Below, piece after piece: positions 32,971 through 42,058 of a stretch of DNA of 46,899 nt. The position numbers were made by a program, and so were the translations under genes. Each line of letters starts with the position of its first letter. The stretch's first letter is position 1. Source of the DNA: Legionellaceae bacterium (lineage in GTDB: Bacteria; Pseudomonadota; Gammaproteobacteria; Legionellales; Legionellaceae); the NCBI GenBank assembly GCA_030696305.1, contig JAUYSP010000019.1, forward strand, positions 1 to 46,899, read 5' to 3'. The notes under the pieces were generated by a model that saw only the letters and a list, made by a program, of their open reading frames with translations, made no database searches and was not told the origin of the DNA.

Positions 32971-33942
32971 ATGAAATACTTAATTCAATTGGTTAAATTG
33001 TTATGTACTTGCTTGCTTCTAGGTTTGGCGTTAAAAAATATAGATTTTAGCAAAACAATGTCTATTTTATACTCAATTAATGGATTGGTTGTATTAGGAA
33101 TTGGAATAATTGTTGTTTTGTTGCAGATAACGATTGCTGGTCTCAAACTTATACCAATCCTTAATTTATTTAGTTATCAACTTAAATTAATTGATTCCAT
33201 TAAATTGTGGTTTGTAGGAAGTTTTTTTTCGCAAATTATGATTTCTTTTGTGGGTGGAGACGCCATGCGTCTCATTTCATTGGTGCGCTCCGGGGTTAAT
33301 ACTACAGCGGCAATGCGAGCTATATTATTAGATCGAGTCTTAGGTTTTATAGCTTTGCAAGTTTTATATTTAATTGCTGTATTTTTTTTGTTAGAACTAA
33401 TATTTGATGCTCTTGTTCAGTGGACTCTGCTGGCATTGGCCTGGGTTAGTATATTAATGATAGTTGGATTTATAAGTATGAGCCTAATCCCAGAAAAAAT
33501 GCTTAAAATAAAATACATTGGGAAATTATTGGATTTTTTAGCAGTAAGTAGATATCTCTTTGTGTCAAAAAGCAGTACATTTTATGTTTTTTTTCTTGGA
33601 GTTCTTATTCAATTTCTGAATGTAGTCGCCATATATTTTATAGCGATCCTACTAGGTGCAAGTTTAACTTTTTTCGAAGCATTTGTTGTTGGTGTTCCTG
33701 TAATGTTAATTTCTTTATTACCAATCTCAACAGGTGGTTGGGGGGTACGTGAAAATTCGATGGTTATTGGATTTAATTTAATTGGTATTCCATCAGAAAT
33801 CGCATTATCAGTTTCAATAGTATTAGGAATTTCTTTATTACTGGGCTCGCTTCCTGGGGCGGTAATATTTTGGAGAAAAACTCAATATATCACTGGTTCA
33901 TCTAAATTATCTCATATTGAGAAGTCTGGAGATTATGCTTAA
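32971..33942 (+). CDS. Lysylphosphatidylglycerol synthase TM-region family protein (flippase-like)
   Basis: 323 residues, AAGGTG upstream of ATG, eight or so membrane helices. G-G-D-A-M-R-L (95-101), the L-L-D-R-V-L-G-F segment and L-P-I-S-T-G-G-W-G-V-R-E are the signature blocks of the UPF0104/LPG_synthase_TM family. Members move lipids or lipid-linked sugars across membranes. Between the E1-like pair and two polyprenyl-phosphate-type glycosyltransferases, a role in flipping the lipid-linked sugar made by the GT2-SDR fusion is plausible (inference). It overlaps the next gene by 1 nt (TAATG). Confidence 0.82.
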   Translation: MKYLIQLVKLLCTCLLLGLALKNIDFSKTMSILYSINGLVVLGIGIIVVLLQITIAGLKLIPILNLFSYQLKLIDSIKLWFVGSFFSQIMISFVGGDAMRLISLVRSGVNTTAAMRAILLDRVLGFIALQVLYLIAVFFLLELIFDALVQWTLLALAWVSILMIVGFISMSLIPEKMLKIKYIGKLLDFLAVSRYLFVSKSSTFYVFFLGVLIQFLNVVAIYFIAILLGASLTFFEAFVVGVPVMLISLLPISTGGWGVRENSMVIGFNLIGIPSEIALSVSIVLGISLLLGSLPGAVIFWRKTQYITGSSKLSHIEKSGDYA

Positions 33943-35963
33943 TGATTAGTGCAATGGTAAGTAATAGTTTGATGAATTCATATGCTTCTATTAGGGCTCA
34001 TTTTTTTGAGCGCTCCTTAAAATACAACCAATACACTATTAAAGATTGGATTTGTTTCTCTATAAACGTTTGTGCTTTATTTATGGTTATTTATATATTT
34101 GCAGTGCAGTTAAAAACCTCAATAGCAAGTCCATTGTTCACAAAGTTTACTCTCGCTGAAGAAACGGCCTATACATATACAAGTGCTTTTAATTATATTA
34201 AATATGGATTTTTGCATTCTGGGTTACTACAAGATTTTTCCAGTAGTAAAGATATTCTTGATCATCCCTATGTGTACAATCATATGCCAGCCGGGCCAGA
34301 TCTTCTCTTAGGGGTGTTGCTCTATATATCCAATAAATCAATTTTGTTTACTAAAATTTTTTATGCAATAGTTGCAAGTTTCGGGCTAATTTTTTATTAT
34401 AAATTTGCAAATCTTATATTGAAAAATGTGCGATTTCCTGCAGGTGGGTTAGCATTATTATTTGCAGGACCTTTTTTAATCATAGGTGTAATGGAGCGGC
34501 AAATATATAGCCCTTTTCCCTTTCTAATGTTTTTTCCAATGGTGTTTTTGCAAGGGTATTATAATAGCAGTAAACCAATTAAATTGTATTTAGCATTGTT
34601 TGTTGCATTTTGCTCCTCTATATATTTAGAGTATAGCATGTTATCGGGCATTATATTTTGCTGGATTTTTTTATTTGCAACGCAACTTTTACCTATAAAA
34701 GGTAAACATTTGATTTTTATATTGATTGCAATAGGTGGGGGGATTTTTTTGCACTTAATGCAAAATATGCTTTACCTTGGACCGGAGTTATTTTTTAAAG
34801 AATTATATATAACTCTTAGCAATCGTATAACTGGTTATCCTAAACAAGATGAGATTAGGCATTTCTATGAGGCAGCAGGTATAGTGCATCATGGTTCAAA
34901 ACCAGTGGTTAGAAAAGTATGGCTTTCTCAAATTTATGCAAATTTTAACTTTGAAGGTTTAAGATTTATTTTAAGCATGATGTGTGTTTCTTTGGTTTGT
35001 ATTTGTTTAAATGTAAAAAATTCAAAAGCATCAACCCGTGATATTTTTATAAAATTCAAAAAAGCATTAGTGCTCTATATCCGTATTATTGTTTGGTTAC
35101 TGGGGACTATGATATGCCCTATTATGTTATTTCCCGCTTTTGCTCAAGAAGTTAATTTGATGGGCGTAGGATTGAATAATTTTCTTAATGGTATCGGGGT
35201 AGCTTGTATATTGGGTTTCATATTTAATCTTTTAATTGAGGATAAAAATTTTATTGTGCAATATTTTCTTTCTGTTTCAAATACAAGTAAATTATTTAGG
35301 AATTTATTGTCAAACAGCTTAATTGAAATGTGGCTTTTTATTCGGCGTTATTCATTGTTGCTTTATTATTGCGCGCATAAATTATGTGTAATTTGTGTGC
35401 GACTTGTGCGGTTGACTGCATCAAAAAAAATGATTAAATTGATTGCCTGGATTTTCCTAACATCTATGCTTTTTCAGTCTTTATTTACTATTATTAACAG
35501 ATGTAAGACAAATATATATGTAATGCATGGTATCTCACAAGATAAAAATTGGGCCAGTGCACTAAATGATTTATCTCAATTTAAGGGAGAGCTGTTTATG
35601 ACGAATATAAACTCCCCCACACCAGGTTTAATTACTCAGTCTGTTGGATTCGGCGTGTGCAATCCGGATTCCATATTGGATAATGGTTCTATCAATATTG
35701 ATAAATGCAAAGTTATTTTTTCACCAAGAAGAAAATATTGGGCTGTTCAAAAACCTAAATATTTTTATTATTTTAAAAACGCGGCTTTATTTCCTGGATT
35801 TGCTGATTGTTTACCCGGTGCAACATTAACTGGACAGGAGCGTGGAGCATCCGATTGTATGGATGTTTTATTTAACCGATTAATAAACAATTATAATTTA
35901 GCATATAAAAATGATTTAGTATGGGTCTTTGATATGCAGAATAAGGAAAATAGAAGTGTTTAG
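33942..35963 (+). CDS. GT-C-fold membrane glycosyltransferase-like protein
   Basis: 673 residues with about 12 membrane helices. The first extracytoplasmic loop holds L-A-E-E-T-A-Y (71-77), in the place of the D-E/E-E catalytic motif of GT-C enzymes (GT39, GT83), and H-P-Y-V-Y-N-H-M-P-A-G-P-D (108-120), similar to the H-P-P landmark of ArnT-like proteins. A soluble periplasmic part of about 140 residues closes the protein. It would transfer sugar from a polyprenyl-phosphate donor on the periplasmic face. The start is supported by GGAGA upstream. Assignment is by fold pattern, not by a close family. Confidence 0.68.
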   Translation: MISAMVSNSLMNSYASIRAHFFERSLKYNQYTIKDWICFSINVCALFMVIYIFAVQLKTSIASPLFTKFTLAEETAYTYTSAFNYIKYGFLHSGLLQDFSSSKDILDHPYVYNHMPAGPDLLLGVLLYISNKSILFTKIFYAIVASFGLIFYYKFANLILKNVRFPAGGLALLFAGPFLIIGVMERQIYSPFPFLMFFPMVFLQGYYNSSKPIKLYLALFVAFCSSIYLEYSMLSGIIFCWIFLFATQLLPIKGKHLIFILIAIGGGIFLHLMQNMLYLGPELFFKELYITLSNRITGYPKQDEIRHFYEAAGIVHHGSKPVVRKVWLSQIYANFNFEGLRFILSMMCVSLVCICLNVKNSKASTRDIFIKFKKALVLYIRIIVWLLGTMICPIMLFPAFAQEVNLMGVGLNNFLNGIGVACILGFIFNLLIEDKNFIVQYFLSVSNTSKLFRNLLSNSLIEMWLFIRRYSLLLYYCAHKLCVICVRLVRLTASKKMIKLIAWIFLTSMLFQSLFTIINRCKTNIYVMHGISQDKNWASALNDLSQFKGELFMTNINSPTPGLITQSVGFGVCNPDSILDNGSINIDKCKVIFSPRRKYWAVQKPKYFYYFKNAALFPGFADCLPGATLTGQERGASDCMDVLFNRLINNYNLAYKNDLVWVFDMQNKENRSV

Positions 35964-35970
35964 GTTTTTG

Positions 35971-38900
35971 ATGAAAAAAAATTATAATATATACGCGATA
36001 CTTTTGCTTGCTGTGTGTTCTTGTCTGGTTTTTCAAGATTTTATTTTAAGTAATATGATCTTTATTGGTGATTCAGATAGATTGAACACATTTTTAAATA
36101 TCCGAAAGTTTCAGATTGATTCATTGCAGGAGTATGGGCATGTGCCAGTTTGGAACGAAAATATGTTTATGGGTTATAGTTTAAGTGGCTTGCATTGGAT
36201 GTTGCCTAACTTTGATGTTTTTGCATGGATTCAAAGTTTATTTAGTATTAAAAGTATATATATTGTTACGACTTATACGACATGTATACTTAATTTTTTT
36301 ACCGCATGTTCTGCTTATTTATTTATAAATTACATTATTAAGGATAAATTTTCTTCTGTTATCGGTTCAGTTTTATATGCATGCTCGGCTATTTCTTTAA
36401 TTCGTGTTTCTCAGTTAGATAATGCATCTTTTGTACTGTTGCTTACTCCTTTAGCATTATATTCTATTAGAAAATTTTTTTACGAAAGTCATTATAAGTA
36501 TTTACTATATTTAATTTTAGTTTGTGTTTGCATGCTTACTATGAGTTTTTTGCAAGAGGTGTCGTATGGGTTCATTCTTATGGGAGCGTACTCTTTATAC
36601 TTAGCCATAATCACTAAAAAATGGAAAATATTTAGCTTATTGGTTGTTGCATTTATAACTAGTATTATTATTTCATTTCCAAGAATATATACTGTTTTAC
36701 AAGAGTTAGGTACGCTAGAAAGAACTAAGACATTTCATTTGACAGATCCTAAAGAGTTATTAAGATGGGTTTTTGAAGGAATTTTTGGAAGATATCCTTC
36801 GGAATTGCCGCAGAATTATAAGTATAATATACATGAAGGATTGCAAATATATACATCTGTTTTAGCTTTTTTTAGTGTGCTGCTTTTAACTTGTATATAT
36901 ATCATTAAAAGTAAGTTTGGAAAAATAACTTTTTTTGTTTTTTTGTTATCATTAATTTATATCTTCACGTCTTTTGATGTTTCGACATTTCTCTATTGTT
37001 GTATCTTATTTAGTATTACTGTAATTATACTTTTTTGGTTAGTATCTAATAGTAGAACGCCTAATGGGGTATGGTTTAATATTAAAGATGATAATAGTGA
37101 TTTATTGTTCTTTGCAGGTTTTTTAATTGTTTGTTTACTAGTGATCCTTATGCCCTTTGCAAGGAAAATTGTATATAATTTATTTTTTAAGATGGATTTT
37201 ACCCACTCAAGATTTTCCATAGTAGCAGTTTTACCATATGCTTTATTAACTTCATATTTTATTAAATCAATTTTTGGTGAGTCAAACCTTAAAAAATGGA
37301 ATTGGCGACATATATTCACGGTAGTATTAGCAGTAATCTTTTCTTTTATTATTCTTAAAAGCTGTAATTTAATTTGGGACTATCATAAATTCGATGTTGC
37401 TTTGCAGCCTGTACTTCAAATTATTCTTAGCAAAGCTGTTATTTATATACTAATGTTGTTTATTGTATTTATGCTCCTTATGACACTAGTAATCCAAACC
37501 AGGCAAAGAAGTATTTATAGATTTTTCTTTTGTATTATGATTGGTTCTCTTATGGCGGGAGATGCGATATTTTACGCTAGAATGCAGCTCTTCGGGCAGC
37601 AAACTAAGTCCATGATCCCCTTTGCTAGTAACGATTTGTATACAACTTCAAGTAGCTCATTTAATGTTCCAAATCGTGAGGATATTCGACTTTTACGTAA
37701 AAAATTAGAAACAGATAATTTTAGAGTAGCATTTGTAGGGTCAAACCAAGAGTTTCCAGCATATTATAGTTCCCATCTTTCACAATATTGGCATTTAAGA
37801 TTAATTGAAGGGTATGGTGCTGGTGTGCCAAAACGTTTAGCAATACTTCCATGGAATGATGGAGTAAATCGCTTAAGAGCGATTAAATTTGAGAGTTGGA
37901 ACCAGGTTCAATGGGATCTACTTGCTATGTTGAATGTGAAATACATTATTAATTTAAATTATAATTTGTATTTTAATAAATTTATTAGTACTGCCCCATA
38001 TCAAGAATTAGAAATACATGAAAATCCATATGAAACAATCCCAAGAGTATTTTTTGCTAAAAAAATAGCACCTTATCACTTAACTCTTAATGTCAAGAGA
38101 GAAACATTATCTCCAATCCCACATCTGTCGATAGTTGATGGAAGAAAAGTTTTAGTATCATGGTTTAAAAATAACAATTATAATTATGAGGATTTTTTGT
38201 ACTACATTGAAAGCAAAGATGCCATCGATGGAGCATATGGATTCGTATCTGCCGTGAAAACAAATTTCTATCTAAGTGAAAATTTAGTTCCTGGCAAAAC
38301 GTATTATTTTCGTATTAGGGCCCAGAATCGTGAAGAATCTACTTTAGGAAAATTTGCTGCATATGGAGAAGAGCAGCGTGTTAAAATACCATTGAATAGT
38401 ACAAAAACTAGCTTGCCCTTGCCAGAAAATATTAAGGTAGATGTCATAGATAAGTATAGTATGTTGATAACCTGGCATAAAGCATTACCCTATATTTCGT
38501 ATAACATAGAGGTTATTACAGATGATGACAAACAATTGTTTAAAAGTGAAAGTGGTGCACATAGTCAGTTAATCACTTTAAATAAATCTATTGTGGGTCA
38601 AATAAAAGTTAAAAGTTGTTATCAAAATGAATGCTCACAGAATGCGACTCATGCTAACTTTGATTTGAGCAATGCTAAGGGGCATATTTATCCAAAGACT
38701 TCGTTAAAAATTGCGTTAGGTGATAACATATACGCTAATCCAATAGCTCTTAGTAAAGTAGAAGGAATTAAAAAAACATTAGAGTTCTTAACTGCTGGAA
38801 AAATCCATGCAAATTTTAATAATGATTATATAAAAATAAAAATAACTCCCTCTAATGAAGATAGATTTTTAGTTCTTAATGAGATGTTTCATCATACGTG

Positions 38901-39114
38901 GAAAGCGTATGCTAATGGTAAAGAGGCAAAAGTGTATCCTGTTAACGTTGTAATGCGTGGTCTAATTGTGCCGAAACATACTACCTTGGTTGAATTAAGA
39001 AGTGTTCCATTTATATCTAGTTTGTTTGGTATTTTTATCATGATCGCCGGTATAGTTATTTGCATTGGTTTGTTGTTGTATTCACGTAATTTAAATAAAA
39101 GGATGTTGAAATGA
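35971..39114 (+). CDS. YfhO-like membrane protein with two FN3-like domains
   Basis: 1047 residues from ATG 35971 (GTG 35956 with AAGGA upstream is an alternative; both start near the end of the previous gene). The first loop, F-I-G-D-S-D-R then V-P-V-W-N-E-N-M-F-M-G-Y-S, matches YfhO family proteins, which are GT-C-type membrane glycosyltransferases. About 13 helices follow, then a periplasmic part. Residues about 715-900 contain two fibronectin type III-like units (K-V-L-V-S-W, then G-K-T-Y-Y-F-R-I-R-A; and S-M-L-I-T-W-H-K, then S-C-Y-Q-N-E-C). The family C-terminal block returns as F-H-H-T-W-K-A-Y-A-N-G-K, before a final membrane helix. It probably decorates the glycan or envelope polymer. 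Confidence 0.75.
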   Translation: MKKNYNIYAILLLAVCSCLVFQDFILSNMIFIGDSDRLNTFLNIRKFQIDSLQEYGHVPVWNENMFMGYSLSGLHWMLPNFDVFAWIQSLFSIKSIYIVTTYTTCILNFFTACSAYLFINYIIKDKFSSVIGSVLYACSAISLIRVSQLDNASFVLLLTPLALYSIRKFFYESHYKYLLYLILVCVCMLTMSFLQEVSYGFILMGAYSLYLAIITKKWKIFSLLVVAFITSIIISFPRIYTVLQELGTLERTKTFHLTDPKELLRWVFEGIFGRYPSELPQNYKYNIHEGLQIYTSVLAFFSVLLLTCIYIIKSKFGKITFFVFLLSLIYIFTSFDVSTFLYCCILFSITVIILFWLVSNSRTPNGVWFNIKDDNSDLLFFAGFLIVCLLVILMPFARKIVYNLFFKMDFTHSRFSIVAVLPYALLTSYFIKSIFGESNLKKWNWRHIFTVVLAVIFSFIILKSCNLIWDYHKFDVALQPVLQIILSKAVIYILMLFIVFMLLMTLVIQTRQRSIYRFFFCIMIGSLMAGDAIFYARMQLFGQQTKSMIPFASNDLYTTSSSSFNVPNREDIRLLRKKLETDNFRVAFVGSNQEFPAYYSSHLSQYWHLRLIEGYGAGVPKRLAILPWNDGVNRLRAIKFESWNQVQWDLLAMLNVKYIINLNYNLYFNKFISTAPYQELEIHENPYETIPRVFFAKKIAPYHLTLNVKRETLSPIPHLSIVDGRKVLVSWFKNNNYNYEDFLYYIESKDAIDGAYGFVSAVKTNFYLSENLVPGKTYYFRIRAQNREESTLGKFAAYGEEQRVKIPLNSTKTSLPLPENIKVDVIDKYSMLITWHKALPYISYNIEVITDDDKQLFKSESGAHSQLITLNKSIVGQIKVKSCYQNECSQNATHANFDLSNAKGHIYPKTSLKIALGDNIYANPIALSKVEGIKKTLEFLTAGKIHANFNNDYIKIKITPSNEDRFLVLNEMFHHTWKAYANGKEAKVYPVNVVMRGLIVPKHTTLVELRSVPFISSLFGIFIMIAGIVICIGLLLYSRNLNKRMLK

Positions 39115-40007
39115 GAGAGCTGTTGGTTTGTCCAATTTGTTTAAGTGAAGATAGAAAATTAGTTTATCCCTCCACTCTGGTAAGTGAAATTTCTCATAAG
39201 AATATACCTGATCCTTATTCTGCTCATTATCAAATTAATCAATGTTCTGGATGCGATTTAAGGTTCTCTAGTCCGATATTAGATGAGCAAGGTGTAACAG
39301 CTTTATATTGTCAATCCGAGAATGGGAATATATCAGATGGCGAGTTCGATAATGTACGACGTACGATGTATAATTATTACGACTTGGCAAAACCATATAT
39401 TAAGGCTCGGGATAAAGTATTAGATATTGGCTGCGATGTTGGATATTTCTTAGAATCTGCTCTAGAGGATAATTTTAAAGAGATACATGGTTTAGAACCA
39501 ACAACACCAGCTCGAGTAATTGCTGAAAAACTACCTAACTCAAAAATTTCAGAAAAATTCTATGAAGCGATAGAGTATGAAGCTAATTATTTTGATTTAG
39601 TTTCTATGATTCATGTTTTAGATCATTTGGTTGATCCTTCTATAGCTTTAAAAAAGGCTCATCATGAATTAAAAATAGGTGGATTGTTGATTGCTGTAGT
39701 GCATAATTCTAAGTCTATTTTAGGTGTTATGATGGGAGAAAAGTTTCCCGTATACAATCTTTACCATCATTATTTTTTTACAAAATCTACGCTACGTAAA
39801 TTATTAGAGTCTCAAGGTTATGAGGTAATAAAAGTTGTATCTACGAAAAACTGTTACTCTATTGGATTTTTTATTCAAAAAATCCCTTTATTGCCTTCAT
39901 ATATAAAAGATGGAATGTTAAAACTTGCTAAATGTTTAAGTATTCATAAGATCACGTTAAATCTACCGGTTGGTAATATTGGAGTTCTTGCAAAAAAAGT
40001 AAGATAA
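39111..40007 (+). CDS. SAM-dependent methyltransferase with N-terminal zinc-ribbon-like motif
   Basis: 298 residues; ATGA overlap with the YfhO-like gene and AAGGATG upstream. C-P-I-C (7-10) and C-S-G-C (42-45) form a Cys4 zinc-binding arrangement seen at the start of many polysaccharide-locus methyltransferases. The class I core follows: V-L-D-I-G-C-D-V-G-Y-F, G-L-E-P, and F-D-L-V-S-M-I-H-V-L-D-H-L. In motif I the usual G-x-G is C-D-V-G. Last gene of the 27-40 kb block. The substrate is probably a sugar. Confidence 0.83.
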   Translation: MRELLVCPICLSEDRKLVYPSTLVSEISHKNIPDPYSAHYQINQCSGCDLRFSSPILDEQGVTALYCQSENGNISDGEFDNVRRTMYNYYDLAKPYIKARDKVLDIGCDVGYFLESALEDNFKEIHGLEPTTPARVIAEKLPNSKISEKFYEAIEYEANYFDLVSMIHVLDHLVDPSIALKKAHHELKIGGLLIAVVHNSKSILGVMMGEKFPVYNLYHHYFFTKSTLRKLLESQGYEVIKVVSTKNCYSIGFFIQKIPLLPSYIKDGMLKLAKCLSIHKITLNLPVGNIGVLAKKVR

Positions 40008-40416
40008 TGGTTTTATATAAATTTTTTAAACTATCTTGGATAACTATTTTTTGATTCAGAAAATCTATTGAATGAATAATAGGTTTTTGTTTTAAGGCGG
40101 TTTTCGAGTTAATTTTCTCTCGTTTTTTAGTAAGGATTTGCACTTAAATTTTTAAAAAATAGCGTAAAGCTGGTAATCTCCCTGATAAATAACAGATGCC
40201 AAACTAGAGTACAGGAGATTTTGACACGAGTTTCACATTTCAATAAAAATCAATTAAAATATGCGGCATAATTAACTGACATAGAAATGTTCAAATATGT
40301 CGCGACATCGTTGTACAAAGGAATTGTATAACGTTTTTTACAAGCAAGCAGTATGCGTTATTCCGGTCTTGCTTTATCAGACGTAAGTCCAATACTATTG
40401 TTATCTCATGGTAGTA
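40008..40416. other. 409-bp convergent intergenic region
   Basis: No gene recognised. It contains a perfect 12-bp palindrome ATGTCGCGACAT (40297-40308), an orphan promoter-like pair TTGACA (40221-40226) and TAAAAA (40244-40249) with 17-nt spacing reading rightward, and AATACTA (40391-40397) paired with TAGTATT (40412-40418), which overlaps the 3' end of the minus-strand methyltransferase. AT-rich elsewhere. A hydrophobic small frame on the minus strand (39952-40143) is not convincing. Confidence 0.6.
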
Positions 40417-41118
40417 TTAGTCGTTGGTTGGTCTGTGTTTATTTTCTTTTCTTGCTTGTATCCAATATTGTCCACCTAATGGTAACCAGCCAATGTACTT
40501 TTCAATTTTTGTTAAATTAGGAAATCGAGGAGGGATAAAAAGACAATAAGCATGATTTTCTATTAAGAAACCACTTTGTCGCAGTCGATTTTTCATTTCC
40601 GATGGAGCGAGCAGTACCGCATCTTCATCGTAGGGGCAATTACTAACAATTCGACGAGTAATAGGATTAAATGGATTATGCTCAAATATCATCACACTTC
40701 CTGATGGCGATAGACGGTTAAATAATGATTCTGTTACGAAGCTCCGTTCATTTGGCGAAACATGATGAAAAACTCCAGCAACAAAAATCAAATCAAAAGG
40801 GAGTTGATTGTGATCATTAATGCTTTCTTGAAAAAAATCAACTGTAGGATTAAGCGCCTTGGCCATTTCAAGACTTGTGCTTGAAATGTCTGAACCTACA
40901 ATGACGGCCTCAGGAAAAGCTGCTTGTAAAAATGGAATATTGCGCCCGATCCCACATCCATATTCAAGAACCCGACTTACCGAATGATTAGTGTGATGGC
41001 GGACAATATCTACTTTGTATTTGGCAAAATACTCTTCGTTTGATACAAAAAATTGAGTATTCACATTAAGTAGTTGGTTATAGTTTTCTGTATAATGATC
41101 AAAATTAACTTTTTTCAT
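40417..41118 (-). CDS. SAM-dependent methyltransferase
   Basis: 233 residues from ATG 41118; GAGGAAA lies upstream within the end of the GT2 gene, and an upstream TTG at 41139 is less likely. The core is V-L-E-Y-G-C-G-I-G-R-N, G-S-D-I-S-S-T-S-L, L-I-F-V-A-G-V-F-H-H-V, with L-S-P-S-G-S-V-M-I-F-E-H-N-P downstream, like the Methyltransf_11/12-type enzymes of polysaccharide loci. Last gene of the five-gene minus-strand operon, directly after the GtrB-like gene. Target unknown; possibly a lipid-linked or nucleotide sugar. Confidence 0.83.
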   Translation of the reverse strand: MKKVNFDHYTENYNQLLNVNTQFFVSNEEYFAKYKVDIVRHHTNHSVSRVLEYGCGIGRNIPFLQAAFPEAVIVGSDISSTSLEMAKALNPTVDFFQESINDHNQLPFDLIFVAGVFHHVSPNERSFVTESLFNRLSPSGSVMIFEHNPFNPITRRIVSNCPYDEDAVLLAPSEMKNRLRQSGFLIENHAYCLFIPPRFPNLTKIEKYIGWLPLGGQYWIQARKENKHRPTND

Positions 41119-41119
41119 G

Positions 41120-42058
41120 TTATGATATTTCCTCGTCAATAATATATCGAGGACGCTTTTTTACTTCCTCGTAAATTCCCCCAATATATGCGCCAATTAT
41201 CCCCAAAGTAATCAACTGCACACTGCTAAAAAATAAGAAAAGAATTGTCAAAGTTGACCAACCACTTGGAGTATTATGATTGACGAAATAACTAATAATT
41301 ACTCCAATTATTAAAATGAAAGCGATGGTTGCAAATGTAAAGCCAACTAATAGTCCTGTGTAAAGAGGTCGTGTACTGAATGAGAGTATGCCTGATATTG
41401 CCAAGCGAAACATTTGAGATAAAGAGTATTTTGACTTGCCCGCAAAGCGGGGTTCGGCACTGAATTCAATACTAACTTGTTTAAAACCAATCCAAGAAAA
41501 TAGACTTCTGAGAAACATATTGCGTTCGCTAAAATTCGTGATCAGAGTATCGGCAACCTTACGATTAATTAGACGAAAATCTGCTGCATTTGGATTGATT
41601 TTTATTTGAGAGACGATATTCAATATACGATAAAACAAACTACCAACTAGGCGACGAACTGGATTTCCTTTTTCGGTATGTCGTCTAATAGTGTAGACAA
41701 TAGCGGCACCCTTATAAAACTCCTCTAATAGTCGAGGAATTAGCTCAGGCGGATGCTGTAGGTCACTATCCATCATCACAATTATATCTGCTTTAGGTGA
41801 GTGCTCCACTCCTGCTAAAAGAGCCATTTGATGACCAAATCTTGAAGATAACGTGAGAACTCTTGATTTTGTATCGTTTGAAACAATGGATCTTAATACT
41901 TCAATCGTATTGTCAGTAGAGCGATCTACTACAAACAAAATTTCCGCGTCTAAATTTTCCAAGGTATCTAAAATAGCACGTGTTCTTTTGTGAAAGTGAG
42001 CAATCCCTTGTTCTTCGTTATAAACAGGTGTAATAACTGTTAATTTCAATTTATTCAT
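41120..42058 (-). CDS. GtrB/ArnC-like polyprenyl-phosphate glycosyltransferase (GT2)
   Basis: 312 residues. GT2 domain with V-I-T-P-V-Y-N-E-E (8-16), the D-R-S-T-D-N-T block in place of the common D-G-S-x-D-x-T, and M-M-D-S-D-L-Q-H-P-P-E-L-I-P holding the D-x-D metal site. G-K-S-K-Y-S-L-S-Q-M is the conserved amphipathic segment, followed by two C-terminal membrane helices and a basic tail. Such enzymes load a sugar from a nucleotide onto undecaprenyl phosphate. Start overlaps the upstream SDR by 4 bp (ATGA). It is a second lipid-linked sugar synthase in the island besides the GT2-SDR fusion. Confidence 0.87.
   Translation of the reverse strand: MNKLKLTVITPVYNEEQGIAHFHKRTRAILDTLENLDAEILFVVDRSTDNTIEVLRSIVSNDTKSRVLTLSSRFGHQMALLAGVEHSPKADIIVMMDSDLQHPPELIPRLLEEFYKGAAIVYTIRRHTEKGNPVRRLVGSLFYRILNIVSQIKINPNAADFRLINRKVADTLITNFSERNMFLRSLFSWIGFKQVSIEFSAEPRFAGKSKYSLSQMFRLAISGILSFSTRPLYTGLLVGFTFATIAFILIIGVIISYFVNHNTPSGWSTLTILFLFFSSVQLITLGIIGAYIGGIYEEVKKRPRYIIDEEIS

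Noticed and set aside
39952-40143. 63-codon minus-strand frame after the methyltransferase
   Set aside because: Overlaps the 3' end of a supported gene and has no coding features.
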